Shown: positions 54,409-62,296 of the stretch, one piece after another
Position numbering within the stretch: position 1 is the stretch's first letter
Layout of the letters: each line of letters opens with the position of its first letter
Assembly: GCA_012838385.1 (NCBI GenBank)
Contig: DUPL01000068.1
Location: 1-64,000 of the forward strand
Length of the DNA stretch: 64,000 nt
Direction: 5' to 3'
Origin: Clostridiaceae bacterium
GTDB lineage: Bacteria; Bacillota; Clostridia; UBA1212; DUPL01
Translations under genes and position numbers: made by a program
Notes under the pieces: model-generated
Told to the model about the DNA's origin: nothing
Databases searched by the model: none
What the model saw: the letters and a program-made list of their open reading frames with translations, nothing else

Positions 54409-55281
54409 ATGGTTATACAATGGTTTCCGGGCCATATGGCAAGGGCCAGACGAGTATTAAAAGAAGGGCTTGCCATGGTGGATGTTGTTGTAGAAATGGT
54501 TGATGCAAGAATACCTATAAGCAGCAGAAACCCGGAAATAGACAAGATAATAGGGAACAAGCCTAGAATCATAGCCTGCAACAAGGCGGACTTGGCAGAT
54601 GCAGAAATGAATAAGTATTATAAGAGATATTTTAACGAAAAAGGCATCAAAGTAATCTTTACCGACTCAAAAACAGGAAACGGTGTAAGGAATGTTTTAA
54701 AGGAAATAGAGAATGTAATGTCAGAAAAGATGGAACGACAAAAGGCCAAGGGACGCAAAGCCATGATTGTTAAGGCTATGATAGTTGGAGTTCCAAATGT
54801 GGGCAAATCCTCATTTATAAATCGCATTACAAAAAAATACTCTGCAGTTACAGGCGACAGACCCGGTGTTACAAGAAACAAGCAGTGGCTGAAGGCAAAT
54901 GACAATGTTTACCTCCTGGATACTCCAGGTCTTTTGTGGCCAAAACTTGAAGATCAGGATGCAGCAAAAAAACTTGCAATAACCGCTGCCATAAAGGATG
55001 ACATCCTGGATACCTCGCTTCTTGCGGTTTACCTCCTTGAGCTTTTAAGGGATAAATATCCTAACGCAATTCAGGAAAGGTACAAATTTGATCCGAAAGA
55101 CATGACAGGAGTACAAATGCTTGAGGAGTGCGGCAAAAGAAGAGGATGTCTTGTTCACGGAGGAGAAGTTGATTACCAAAGGGCTTCCACAGTGGTACTT
55201 GATGACTTTAGAAACGGAAGGCTTGGAAAAATTACTCTTGATCATGAAGTGGAAGAAGCAGGGGAGGAAACAAGTGACTGA
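54409..55281 (+). CDS. rbgA: Ribosome biogenesis GTPase RbgA/YlqF
   Basis: 290 residues with circularly permuted G motifs: G4 NKADLAD comes first, then G1 GVPNVGKSS, then G3 DTPG. WFPGHMARARR at the N-terminus is diagnostic. It is needed for late 50S maturation. AAAGGTGG is 8 bases before ATG 54409. The stop overlaps the start of rnhB, a conserved pairing. Confidence 0.96.
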   Translation: MVIQWFPGHMARARRVLKEGLAMVDVVVEMVDARIPISSRNPEIDKIIGNKPRIIACNKADLADAEMNKYYKRYFNEKGIKVIFTDSKTGNGVRNVLKEIENVMSEKMERQKAKGRKAMIVKAMIVGVPNVGKSSFINRITKKYSAVTGDRPGVTRNKQWLKANDNVYLLDTPGLLWPKLEDQDAAKKLAITAAIKDDILDTSLLAVYLLELLRDKYPNAIQERYKFDPKDMTGVQMLEECGKRRGCLVHGGEVDYQRASTVVLDDFRNGRLGKITLDHEVEEAGEETSD

Positions 55282-55894
55282 AGAGATAAACATGCTTGAG
55301 TATGAAAACAAACTGAAAGAAGAAGGAATATATATTGTAGGTGGAATTGACGAAGCAGGACGCGGTCCTCTTGCCGGGCCTGTTGTTGCAGCATGCGTTG
55401 TTTTTGATACAAGGAATCCTTTGCCTGAAGCAAGGGATTCCAAGAAACTAACAGAAAAGAAAAGAGAGGAACTTTTCGATAAGATAATTGAAAGCTGCCT
55501 TGCCTACGGTATAGGTGTTGTGGACAATGATGTGATAGATGAAATCAACATTCTTAATGCCACATACCTTGCAATGCAAAAGGCAGTGTTGGATTTAAAT
55601 GAAAAAAACCCAGAAGTGGTTCTGGTTGATCATGTACATATTCCTGATATGAATATAAAACAGATATCGATAACCCACGGCGATGCGTCAAGTCTCTGCA
55701 TAGCAGCTTCCTCAATTATAGCCAAAGTAACCAGGGACAGAATAATGAGGGAGCTGGATTCACTGTACCCTGGTTACGGCTTTGCAAGACATAAAGGTTA
55801 TGGTACGAAAGCCCATTACGAGGCTATTGAGACATTAGGCATCTCCAAGGTACATAGAAAGACTTTTCTGAAAAAATATATTACTACTTCATAA
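55274..55894 (+). CDS. rnhB: Ribonuclease HII
   Basis: 206 residues. GIDEAGRGPLAGP holds the first catalytic Asp-Glu, DSKKL and VDHVHIPD follow, and SSIIAKVTRDR closes the site. It removes ribonucleotides from DNA-RNA hybrids. Start is GTG 55274, with GGGGAGG six bases upstream inside rbgA, an 8-base overlap. The 3' end overlaps the convergent DUF4185-like gene by 11 bases. Confidence 0.95.
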   Translation: MTEEINMLEYENKLKEEGIYIVGGIDEAGRGPLAGPVVAACVVFDTRNPLPEARDSKKLTEKKREELFDKIIESCLAYGIGVVDNDVIDEINILNATYLAMQKAVLDLNEKNPEVVLVDHVHIPDMNIKQISITHGDASSLCIAASSIIAKVTRDRIMRELDSLYPGYGFARHKGYGTKAHYEAIETLGISKVHRKTFLKKYITTS

Positions 55895-56927
55895 TCAGTC
55901 TCATTCTCCGTACATTGGACCTGTAATATCCATTTTTCTGACCTTCGACACCCCAGCTTCCTGAGAACTGAAGCCAGCAGGTTACACCATCCGGTTCGAC
56001 CCACTTGAGAGGTAGTCTGGGGCAATACGGAGTAAAGTTTTTTCCTTCCCAATATTCCTCTACATGCACAAGGGAAAAGGGTCCGTATGGTTCGGGAGCT
56101 TCGATAATTAACAGGTCGGTACCATCTTCAGGCGAGAAGTCCTTATGGAATCTCCAGCTGAACATTAGGTATCTGTCAATACTTGCAAGATAAACCATTT
56201 CAGGCACTCCCATCCATTTGTGGATGCTGAGAATAGGAATTGATTCATTTAAATCATGACTCCAAACAGCCTCGTATGAAGGTGTGAAAGCACATACCCA
56301 TTCCCAGGATTCTTTTATAGTAATCTTGTCTTTTGGAACGCGGCCAAGTCGTATGTTGCTGCCGTTGTCCCATTGGTCGCTGGAGACCGCATAGACAAAG
56401 TCGTCTTTCGCATTTTCATTGTTTTTTCCGAAATTGACAAATGATGGACCTCCAAATTTGTGACCGGGAAACATAGGTTCTTTTATATTTTCAAAGGAGG
56501 GCACCCAGAAGAAACCCTTGTTTGCTGAATATACAATATAGGCATCGCTTCCATGCTGTGATGACAGACTATGAGGTGGCTTTCTGGCTCCTTTTAAGTT
56601 CTGGAAAGCAAGATACAAAATACCGTCAACACATATCATGCCAGTTGGCTTGGGTCCGTTTCCGCCCCATCCAATATATCCATCCATATTATTAATTCTG
56701 TCAATCCTATAATCGGTAGGTCCGCCAATTAACCTTTCAACGTCCAAACCATGCTCTTTTCCTCCCCAAAGTGGATCTCCTGAAGAGGTATAAATTGCAT
56801 CATCATCAGCCCATGTTACAGGATAAGTGTCTCCTTTAACACTATGATCAGGATAAGGTATTCTATCGCTCAGCCATTCAATACCTTTGATGTATGTGCT
56901 TTTAGGAATATGAGAAAAAACAGACAT
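55884..56927 (-). CDS. DUF4185-like beta-propeller protein, putative glycosidase
   Basis: 347 residues, no signal peptide. PVTWADDDAIYTSSGDPLWG near the N-terminus, GGPSFVNFG, and MVYLASIDRYLMFSW with a closing CWLQFSGSW give the bladed pattern of DUF4185 and GH43-like five-blade propellers. Substrate unknown; context suggests a cytosolic role in the same glycan pathway as the DUF4091 proteins. ATG 56927 has AAAGGAG 8 bases upstream; ATG 56981 lacks one. It has its own promoter with an overlapping dyad. Confidence 0.65.
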   Translation of the reverse strand: MSVFSHIPKSTYIKGIEWLSDRIPYPDHSVKGDTYPVTWADDDAIYTSSGDPLWGGKEHGLDVERLIGGPTDYRIDRINNMDGYIGWGGNGPKPTGMICVDGILYLAFQNLKGARKPPHSLSSQHGSDAYIVYSANKGFFWVPSFENIKEPMFPGHKFGGPSFVNFGKNNENAKDDFVYAVSSDQWDNGSNIRLGRVPKDKITIKESWEWVCAFTPSYEAVWSHDLNESIPILSIHKWMGVPEMVYLASIDRYLMFSWRFHKDFSPEDGTDLLIIEAPEPYGPFSLVHVEEYWEGKNFTPYCPRLPLKWVEPDGVTCWLQFSGSWGVEGQKNGYYRSNVRRMRLIMK

Positions 56928-56969
56928 GAAACAAGCTCCTTTCACTTGGTTCTTGCTAATGCTATATGT

Positions 56970-56998
56970 ATTATAAAGCATAATTCAAACTATTTGAA
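56970..56998 (-). promoter_or_regulatory. Promoter of the DUF4185-like gene
   Basis: Minus strand TTCAAA (56998-56993), 17-base spacer, perfect TATAAT (56975-56970). Confidence 0.55.
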
Positions 56999-56999
56999 T
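56983..56999. promoter_or_regulatory. Dyad ATTCAAA-CTA-TTTGAAT, candidate operator
   Basis: A perfect 7+7 inverted repeat with 3-base centre covers the -35 box of the promoter above, where a repressor would block RNA polymerase. Confidence 0.45.
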
Positions 57000-57064
57000 A
57001 CATGGAATAGAATTAAAGGATGTACAAATCCGATTTTTTTAATACATTTTTCAAGATTACGGGG

Positions 57065-57092
57065 TTGACTTTATTGTATTTTTGTATACAAT
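57065..57092 (+). promoter_or_regulatory. Promoter of the aminotransferase gene
   Basis: TTGACT (57065-57070), 16-base spacer, TACAAT (57087-57092). Confidence 0.6.
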
Positions 57093-57101
57093 GTTGTATA
57101 C
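57084..57101. promoter_or_regulatory. Paired GTATAC boxes, candidate operator
   Basis: GTATAC at 57084-57089 and 57096-57101, 6 bases apart, overlap the -10 box. The first lies in TTGTATACAA. A degenerate third copy (GCATAC) follows at 57104-57109. GntR-family sites often look like this, but the regulator is unknown. Confidence 0.45.
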
Positions 57102-57108
57102 TTGCATA

Positions 57109-57144
57109 CGCTTAATTCATAAAATGTGTATTAAGCGATTTTTT
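57109..57144 (+). terminator. Leader hairpin with U-run (attenuator-like)
   Basis: Perfect 8-bp stem CGCTTAAT (57109-57116) / ATTAAGCG (57130-57137), 13-base loop, then ATTTTTT. It lies between the promoter and the aminotransferase ribosome site. Confidence 0.55.
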
Positions 57145-57161
57145 GTATTATGGGGGTTATT

Positions 57162-58442
57162 ATGAAGTACTCGGAAATGAACAAGGAACAACTTTTAAAT
57201 GAACTAAAGAAGGAAAGAGAAAGATATAACTACTATCAAAGCAAAAGATTCTCATACGATATGACAAGAGGCAAACCTGCGCCTGAACAACTTGAACTTT
57301 CTAATGAAATGTGTGACATCAAATATCTTGGGGATTTCAAAGCAGAAAACGGCTTTGACTGCAGAAACTATGGAATACTGGACGGTCTTCCTGAAGTTAA
57401 GAAATTGATGGGAGATATCATGGGTGTCGATGCATCAAAAGTTATTGTATGCGGCAACTCCAGTTTAAATATAATGCACAATATACTTACAAAATTCATG
57501 TTAAGCGGCGTAGGAGGTGGCTGTACACCCTGGAGCAAGCTTGAAAAAGTAAAATTCATTTGTCCTGTTCCCGGATATGACAGACATTTTACCATATGCG
57601 AAAATCTTGGTATTGACATGATTCCTGTTGAGCTTAAGGAAGACGGCCCGGACATGGATTTGATTGAGAAGCTAGTCAGGGAGGATGAGTCTATAAAAGG
57701 CATGTGGGCCATGCCCAGATACAGTAATCCCGATGGTTGTACATATTCTGATGAAACCATAAGAAGAATCGCAAACATGGAATGTAAAGCCGAAGATTTC
57801 AGGGTTTTCTTTGACGATGCATATGCAGTACACTTTTTGGATAACGGACCAGAAAAGATTCTGAATATAGTTGATGAATGTCAAAAGAGCGGAAATGAAA
57901 ACAGGGCTTTTGTCTTCTGTTCTACTTCAAAGATAACCTTTGCCGGAGGGGGCATATCCGCTGTTGCCTCAAGTAAAGCCAATATCGAGTGGTACAACAA
58001 ATACTTGTTCATACAAACAATTGGCTTTGACAAATTGAACCAGCTTAGGCATGTAAAATTCCTTAAAGACTATGAAGGTATTATCGAACACATGAAAAAA
58101 CACGCAAGGTTGCTTAAACCAAAGTTCGATATTGTATTGAACAGCCTGGAAAAAGAACTGGAAGGTCTTGACATACTTGAGTGGAGCAAGCCAAAAGGAG
58201 GTTACTTCATTAGCATTAATACAATTGACGGTCTTGCAGACAAGGTTGTGTCCCTTGCCAAAGATTGCGGCGTACTGTTAACTCCTGCAGGTTCCACCTT
58301 CCCGTACAAAAAAGATCCGAGAAACAGAAACATAAGGATTGCACCTTCATTTCCTTCTGTTTCAGATTTGGCGGAAGCGGTCAGGGTGTTGTGTGTATGC
58401 GTAAAAATCTGCTCAATAGAATATTATTACGATAAACTCTAA
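57162..58442 (+). CDS. Class I/II aminotransferase (aspartate/alanine-type subgroup)
   Basis: 426 residues, PLP-dependent fold type I. MTRGKPAPEQLELS at the N-terminus, PRYSNPDGCTYSDE, FFDDAYAVHF and the PLP lysine in CSTSKITFAGGG are the marks of the subgroup sometimes labelled MocR-like or Asp_aminotransf. The amino donor cannot be read from sequence; aspartate or alanine is likely. ATG 57162 has GGGGG 5 bases upstream. An operator-like dyad and leader hairpin suggest tight control. Confidence 0.88.
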   Translation: MKYSEMNKEQLLNELKKERERYNYYQSKRFSYDMTRGKPAPEQLELSNEMCDIKYLGDFKAENGFDCRNYGILDGLPEVKKLMGDIMGVDASKVIVCGNSSLNIMHNILTKFMLSGVGGGCTPWSKLEKVKFICPVPGYDRHFTICENLGIDMIPVELKEDGPDMDLIEKLVREDESIKGMWAMPRYSNPDGCTYSDETIRRIANMECKAEDFRVFFDDAYAVHFLDNGPEKILNIVDECQKSGNENRAFVFCSTSKITFAGGGISAVASSKANIEWYNKYLFIQTIGFDKLNQLRHVKFLKDYEGIIEHMKKHARLLKPKFDIVLNSLEKELEGLDILEWSKPKGGYFISINTIDGLADKVVSLAKDCGVLLTPAGSTFPYKKDPRNRNIRIAPSFPSVSDLAEAVRVLCVCVKICSIEYYYDKL

Positions 58443-58460
58443 TAAATTGTGGTATAATAA

Positions 58461-58491
58461 TGTAACATCGATTTGGATGTTACATTTTTTT
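58461..58491 (+). terminator. Terminator between the aminotransferase and M18 peptidase genes
   Basis: Perfect 9-bp stem TGTAACATC (58461-58469) / GATGTTACA (58476-58484), 6-base loop, then seven Ts. Confidence 0.85.
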
Positions 58492-58512
58492 ATAGAAAGG
58501 AAATGTCAAGCT

Positions 58513-59931
58513 ATGAAAGATTTCAAGGATATTGAATACAATCCCAAAAGCTATTGGGAGACCATGAACGAAGAAGAAAAAAAGAAAGTCATGGAGTTCT
58601 CAAAAGACTATATTGATTTTATGAATGCAGGTAAAACGGAAAGGGAAGTAGTCGAACATATCGTTGATATTGTAAAGAATGTCGGTTATGAAGATTTTGA
58701 TGAAATTATTAAGCAGGGGAAGAAACTAGTACCTGGCCAAAAAATATATTCCGTATCAAATGAAAAGGCGCTTATTTTGGCGGTAATTGGGGAAAGCGGT
58801 CCAGAAAAGGGCTTCAGCATGATTGGATCCCATGTGGATGCCCCAAGACTTGACTTTAAACCGCTGCCACTGTACGAAGATTCATCATTTGCACTGGCAA
58901 AAACCCACTACTATGGCGGTATTAAAAAATATCAATGGGTTGCCATTCCTCTTGCAATGCATGGGGTTGTTGTCAAAAATGATGGAACGAAAGTCAGAAT
59001 AAGAATAGGGGACAAGGAAGACGATCCTGTTTTCACAATAAGCGACCTTCTGCCTCACTTGTCGCAGGAACAGCTTAAGAAAGAGGCTTCCAATTTCATT
59101 CCAGGAGAGAATCTGAATGTATTCTTAGGTTCCATGCCATTGAAAATGGATGAAGACTCAAAGGAAACCAACCTTATAAAAAAGAACATATTAAGATACC
59201 TGTATGACAATTATGGAATCCGCGAGATGGATTTTGCCACCGCTGAGATTGAAGTTGTGCCAGCATTCAAGGCAAAAGACGTAGGTCTAGACTTGAGCCT
59301 TGTTGGAGCATATGCACAGGATGACAGAATTTGCGCATACACTTCATTGAGAGCCATACTTGAAATTGAAAAATCTGAAAAGACATGCATCTGCTATTTC
59401 TCTGACAAGGAGGAAATCGGCAGTGTTGGAATAACCGGTGCAAGATCCAATCATTTTGAAACATTTATTTATGAACTATGCTATGCTCTTACAAATGATT
59501 CAAACCCATTGATTGCAAGAAGAGCATTAAAAGCAAGCAAAATGCTTTCTGCTGATGTTACAGCCGGATTTGATCCAACTTTCCCGGAGGTATCCGACAA
59601 AACCAATGCAACCTATCTGGGCAAGGGCGTCAGTATAGCAAAATACACCGGTGCAAGAGGAAAGAGTGGCGCAAGTGATGCAAATCCCGAGTTCGTTGCC
59701 GAGTTTACATCAATACTTAACAAGGAAAACATCCCCTGGCAAATTGGCGAAATGGGCAAGATTGATCTCGGAGGAGGCGGTACCATAGCCCAGTATATGG
59801 CTGACATAGGAATAGAGGTTCTTGACTGCGGCCCTGGAGTTCTTTCCATGCATTCTCCTTTTGAGATTACTTCTAAGGCAGATATTTATGGATGCTACAA
59901 AGCTTACAAATGTTTTTATGAAAATATATAA
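58513..59931 (+). CDS. M18-family aminopeptidase
   Basis: 472 residues. Zinc ligands lie in GSHVDAPRLDFKPLPLYED, DDRICAYTS and SDKEEIGSVG, with a final MHSPFEI. This is the aspartyl aminopeptidase/aminopeptidase I family, a cytosolic dodecameric enzyme that trims acidic or hydrophobic N-termini. AAAGG lies before ATG 58513; the longer in-frame start at 58447 would run through the preceding terminator. Confidence 0.93.
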   Translation: MKDFKDIEYNPKSYWETMNEEEKKKVMEFSKDYIDFMNAGKTEREVVEHIVDIVKNVGYEDFDEIIKQGKKLVPGQKIYSVSNEKALILAVIGESGPEKGFSMIGSHVDAPRLDFKPLPLYEDSSFALAKTHYYGGIKKYQWVAIPLAMHGVVVKNDGTKVRIRIGDKEDDPVFTISDLLPHLSQEQLKKEASNFIPGENLNVFLGSMPLKMDEDSKETNLIKKNILRYLYDNYGIREMDFATAEIEVVPAFKAKDVGLDLSLVGAYAQDDRICAYTSLRAILEIEKSEKTCICYFSDKEEIGSVGITGARSNHFETFIYELCYALTNDSNPLIARRALKASKMLSADVTAGFDPTFPEVSDKTNATYLGKGVSIAKYTGARGKSGASDANPEFVAEFTSILNKENIPWQIGEMGKIDLGGGGTIAQYMADIGIEVLDCGPGVLSMHSPFEITSKADIYGCYKAYKCFYENI

Positions 59932-59947
59932 ATAAAAACGCTCATGA

Positions 59948-59990
59948 AAGGGAGACACTACACAAGGATGTTGTCTCCCTTAATTTTTTT
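59948..59990 (+). terminator. Terminator after the M18 peptidase gene
   Basis: Perfect 10-bp stem AAGGGAGACA (59948-59957) / TGTCTCCCTT (59972-59981), then AATTTTTTT. Confidence 0.88.
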
Positions 59991-60014
59991 GTCACAATAT
60001 TTTATAATTTCTTG

Positions 60015-60039
60015 TGTAACGTTTTTGCTCTTTGTGTCT
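60015..60039 (+). promoter_or_regulatory. Possible ECF-sigma promoter
   Basis: TGTAAC (60015-60020), 15 bases including a T-run, then GTCT (60036-60039). This resembles SigX/SigM-type promoters of Bacillus and precedes the acyltransferase-sigma-anti-sigma unit, so autoregulation is possible. No good sigma-A site is seen here. Confidence 0.3.
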
Positions 60040-60046
60040 CTAATAT

Positions 60047-61048
60047 ATGATGATAGAGATAGTAAAATTAAGAGATGCACAATATTGCAATCTAAAACTT
60101 CTTCTAATTTTTCTTGTGATATATGGCCATTTAATCGAGTCAATGATTTGGCAATCTGAAGTGCTTATGGTGCAATACAGATGGATGTATTTGGTCCATA
60201 TGCCATTGTTCTGCTTCCTTTCAGGGCTATTTTTGAATAATGCAAAAGTCTGCAAGAAACAATTAGCAAGGATATTCCCATTATATATCCTGCTGCAAAC
60301 GTTTGCTGTGGTAATTGGTAATGGTGAGGTTAATCCGTTGACACCATATTGGCATTTGTGGTACTTATTGAGCTACAGTATATGGCTCTGCCTGGCGTAG
60401 ACTTGGTTTCGATTTTGTAATGGGAAAGGAAAAATCATAATACTTATATGTTCTATTGTGGTTGGTTGTGTTGCAGGACTTGTTCCGTTCATCGGGCGTG
60501 AGCTTTCATTGTCGAGAACTCTAGTGTTCCTGCCGTATTTTTGGACAGGACTGATATGCAATCCGAAGTTTCCCTGGAAAAAGTTGAGGTTGGCAGGAAT
60601 TGCAGCATTGGTAACTGCTTTCGCACTAATAGTTTGCATAGGTAATGATATCCCGGTTAAATTCCTCTATCAAGCTACTCCATACGAGCATATTGGAAAA
60701 GGTGTGTTGCTTAGGCTTGTTTGTTATCTACTTGGTGGATCACTGGGGTTATTCCTGCTTGCATTTATACCGACAAGAAGATTACCGTTTACAAAAGCCG
60801 GTGCTAATACAATGCCAGCTTATTTAATTCACGCACCGATTGTATTATACTTACGGGAATTGAACATTCAGTGGCCGTTATACATAATATTTACTGTTGT
60901 TTTTCTATATGCAATATATTTGCTTGTGCGGTGGCACAGCAGCTTATACGGAATCGTACCTACAGAGAGGAGGGATAGTAGGTGGCTACCTTTCAAAAAG
61001 TCTACGAAGAATACGCTCAGCCCGTTTATCGATTCCTATTATCCCTGA
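60047..61048 (+). pseudogene. Acyltransferase-3 family membrane protein, interrupted by an in-frame TAG
   Basis: Two open segments in the same frame (60047-60397 and 60401-61048) are split by one TAG at 60398-60400. Joined, they give 333 codons, the usual length of acyltransferase-3 (OafA/NolL-like) proteins with about ten membrane helices. LIFLVIYGHLIES carries the catalytic His region, and YLVHMPLFCFLSGLFL follows. Reading through the TAG continues sensibly into GKGKIIILICSIVVG. The 3' 67 bases overlap the sigma gene in another frame. The substrate would be an envelope sugar or lipid. A sequencing error is possible. Confidence 0.75.
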
Positions 61049-61467
61049 CAGGCAACGATGACTTGGCAGAGGAACTACTGTCAGAAACCTTTTACCAAGC
61101 GTTTAGGTATATTGACAGATTTGAAGGAAGATGCAACCTATATACATGGTTGTGTCAAATTGGAAAAAACGCTTGGAAAAAAGAGTGTCGTAGAAACAAA
61201 AGATACAGCGATATCAGATTGGAAGATTTGACAATTCCTGATAACAAACCTTCATTGGAAGAACAGAATATCAACAAGGAAATGTACTGCAAAGTTCTCA
61301 AGGCACTTCAAGACTTGGCTGATCCATACAGGGATGTTTTTATCCTTCACGCTATCGGTGAGGTCAAATTGAAGGAAATCGCCAGTATTTACGGAAAAAG
61401 CGAAAGTTGGGCAAGGGTTACATATTTCAGAGCAAAACAACAGATTGCACAGGAGGTTTTAAAATGA
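60982..61467 (+). CDS. ECF-type RNA polymerase sigma factor
   Basis: 161 residues with sigma-2 (YAQPVYRFLLSLTGNDDLAEE, split DLAEELLSETFYQAF) and sigma-4 (DVFILHAIGEVKLKEIA, then KSESWARVTYFRAKQ) regions and no sigma-3. GTG 60982 has AGGAGGG upstream. Its TGA overlaps the ATG of the anti-sigma gene (ATGA), the classic pair. Nearest resemblance is to SigM/SigX/YlaC-type envelope-stress factors. Confidence 0.92.
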   Translation: MATFQKVYEEYAQPVYRFLLSLTGNDDLAEELLSETFYQAFRYIDRFEGRCNLYTWLCQIGKNAWKKECRRNKRYSDIRLEDLTIPDNKPSLEEQNINKEMYCKVLKALQDLADPYRDVFILHAIGEVKLKEIASIYGKSESWARVTYFRAKQQIAQEVLK

Positions 61468-62258
61468 TATTGGATTGTAAGGTCATAGAGGATTTGCTGC
61501 CTCTATATTTGGACAATGTATGTTCTGACACAAGCAAACAACTGGTAGGAGAGCATTTAAAAGAATGTGAAGATTGTAGAAGGCTGATAAATACCACACA
61601 GGTGGTTGGTGTTCCGCACTTCGAACCGGAAAGACCAGCAGTAGATAATGCAGTAAGAAAGGGTTTAAAAAGAATTCGTTTTCGCTGGTGGGCATCCATT
61701 CTGATCGTGATTATCATTGTACCAATGGTATTTCTCGGTTGGAACCAGTATCATGGACGTGGAGTTCATTTTACCAATATTTATGAACTGCAAATCGGTA
61801 ATGCCTTTATGAAATATCTGGATGAAGGCAACTATGAGAAAGCATATAGCTATATTGATATCGCAGGTTTGAAGCAGGAATGGTTGAAACGTTGGTTTGA
61901 TGAAGAAAAGCTAAAAAATATTGAGGCGGACGGCCTTGCAAAATTCTGTGAATTAGGAGCCAAACTGGAGGAACACGGCGGTATTCAGGGCTATGAGTAT
62001 GTGGGAATATCCCATTACGGTCATGATAACGACGGTACGCCTATCTATCAGATGATATTTAAAGTCAACTATGCAGGCAAAGAAACCTTGTTTGATATTA
62101 TGGTTTCCAATGATGGCATCGAATATTTCAGCGGCAATGGAAGTTTCAAAACAGATCCGCTTGCACAATTTGCTATATGGAGTGAATATCTCTGGCAGGA
62201 TTATGAAGGATGTTACTATGATCCTGATTTAAATGAGTATGTTTACCCAAACAAATAG
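61464..62258 (+). CDS. Anti-sigma factor with zinc-finger (zf-HC2) and membrane helix
   Basis: 264 residues. N-terminal anti-sigma domain with H31-x3-C35-x2-C38 (HLKECEDC), a ZAS-type zinc site; one membrane helix at about 74-93; and a large outer domain (about 100-264) that probably senses the signal. Start ATG 61464 has AGGAGG (61451-61456) and overlaps the sigma stop by 4 bases. It would hold the sigma factor at the membrane until released. Confidence 0.9.
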   Translation: MILDCKVIEDLLPLYLDNVCSDTSKQLVGEHLKECEDCRRLINTTQVVGVPHFEPERPAVDNAVRKGLKRIRFRWWASILIVIIIVPMVFLGWNQYHGRGVHFTNIYELQIGNAFMKYLDEGNYEKAYSYIDIAGLKQEWLKRWFDEEKLKNIEADGLAKFCELGAKLEEHGGIQGYEYVGISHYGHDNDGTPIYQMIFKVNYAGKETLFDIMVSNDGIEYFSGNGSFKTDPLAQFAIWSEYLWQDYEGCYYDPDLNEYVYPNK

Positions 62259-62271
62259 TTGTTAATCAAGG

Positions 62272-62296
62272 GCAAATCCATTGGGTTTGCTTTTTT
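62272..62296 (+). terminator. Terminator of the sigma/anti-sigma operon
   Basis: 8-bp stem GCAAATCC (62272-62279) / GGGTTTGC (62283-62290) with one G-U pair, 3-base loop, then TTTTTT. The U-run reaches the stop codon of the convergent rarA. Confidence 0.75.

Noticed and set aside
60398-60400. Pyrrolysine or other programmed amber decoding in the acyltransferase gene
   Set aside because: No pylTSBCD genes are visible, and the acyltransferase-3 family is not known to use pyrrolysine. A plain nonsense mutation or sequencing error is simpler.
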